Of a stretch of DNA of 39,000 nt, positions 38,723 through 39,000 are shown in pieces (the first letter of the stretch is position 1; each line of letters opens with the position of its first letter). The stretch is taken from the NCBI RefSeq assembly GCF_000337495.1, contig NZ_AOIS01000024.1:1-39000 (forward strand), written 5' to 3'. A program made the translations under genes and the position numbers. The notes beneath the pieces are model-generated. The model had not been told where the DNA came from and made no database searches. It saw nothing but the letters and a program-made list of their open reading frames with translations. The DNA is from Haloterrigena salina JCM 13891. GTDB taxonomy: Archaea > Halobacteriota > Halobacteria > Halobacteriales > Natrialbaceae.

Positions 38723-39000
38723 TCAGTAGTCGTTCGAAACGATCGCCCAGCGCCGGTTCGCGGCGACGCCGAGGAACAGAATCCCCATCGTCAGCGGCGG
38801 CGCGAGCGCGGCCGTCGTCGCCGCCGATAGCTGCCGATTCCGGATCGGAAACGGCTCCGGCTCCGAGACGGTGACGGAACCGGCGTCGACGCCGCTAATC
38901 GACAGGTCGTCCGTTCCGGGAGCGTCGAACCGGCGCTCGAACGTCACCGTTCGCTCCGTTCCCGCCGGGACGACGACCGCTCTGGTATCGACGACGATCC
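38723..39000 (-). CDS. CARDB-like surface protein, 5'-truncated by window end
   Basis: The C-terminal 91 residues of a minus-strand gene whose frame remains open to base 39000. The visible part has a CARDB-like beta sandwich end (VVVPAGTERTVTFERRFDAPG, in part, then LSISGVDAGSVTV) and a C-terminal membrane helix (LAPPLTMGILFLGVAANRR) with a short cytoplasmic end. It is therefore an anchored surface protein, a likely substrate or partner of the neighbouring signal peptidase. An in-frame GTG at 38947 exists but is inside the domain, so it is not the start. Confidence 0.65.
   Translation of the reverse strand, partial: IVVDTRAVVVPAGTERTVTFERRFDAPGTDDLSISGVDAGSVTVSEPEPFPIRNRQLSAATTAALAPPLTMGILFLGVAANRRWAIVSNDY

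Noticed and set aside
1..39000. Very frequent CTCGAG hexamer
   Set aside because: Explained by common Leu-Glu codon pairs and GC-rich codon use in acidic haloarchaeal proteins, not by a specific signal.
1..39000. Search for tRNA, rRNA, CRISPR arrays, transposases and integrase attachment sites
   Set aside because: No cloverleaf, regularly spaced repeat, transposase motif or terminal repeats were seen by reading; a covariance-model scan would be the decisive test.

Overview
The window is haloarchaeal chromosomal DNA. It is very GC-rich, its proteins are rich in Asp and Glu, many genes have a TATA-like box 25-32 nt before the start codon (leaderless or nearly leaderless transcripts), and several products are archaeal types: a Sec61-beta subunit, a PIN-KH ATPase, a Ser-His signal peptidase and a DUF5305 protein. 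A member of the Natrialbales is my best guess, unverified. The first 35 bases are not genomic: they are a Nextera-type sequencing adapter (454-style primer tail plus Tn5 mosaic end), so this end is a contig end.

Layout. 36-323: 3'-truncated four-helix copper-storage protein. 461-7943: five-gene minus-strand operon of a MoxR/DUF58 system (DUF4129/Ig protein, small membrane protein, DUF58 protein, polytopic membrane protein, MoxR ATPase). 8243-18904: mostly housekeeping and metabolic genes (hisE, bifunctional-nuclease-like protein, cold-shock protein, methyltransferase, pdxT, VOC protein, Sec61-beta, thioredoxin, SDR, alpha/beta hydrolase, M32 carboxypeptidase, tandem UspA). 19131-25131: envelope proteins (six-TM protein, arylsulfotransferase-like propeller, DedA-like protein, two tail-to-tail metal-dependent-hydrolase-like proteins, a UPF0104/LPG-synthase-TM-type protein). 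25297-30074: co-directional surface-glycan or glycolipid set (sulfatase-like, alkaline-phosphatase-like, two GT4 glycosyltransferases). 30093-33361: M20 peptidase and the PIN-KH ATPase.

33362-34030 is the most unusual stretch. The last 30 codons of the PIN-ATPase gene occur a second time, diverged mainly at silent sites. Three near-perfect hairpins in a row separate the two copies. A minus-strand coding remnant and an AT-rich tract follow, then a NAD synthetase gene. It reads as a recombination scar. 34997-39000 carries a small membrane protein with a perfect palindrome between its TATA box and start codon, a winged-helix protein with a Cys-Cys tail, and a secretion/surface module (DUF5305, signal peptidase I, CARDB-like protein cut by the window end).

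I saw no tRNA, rRNA, CRISPR array or intact insertion sequence. I cannot point to a proven new system. The best leads are the 3' duplication with its hairpin array, the MoxR operon whose DUF4129 protein has an EF-hand-like loop and Ig-like repeats instead of a transglutaminase domain, and the sulfatase/glycosyltransferase cluster.
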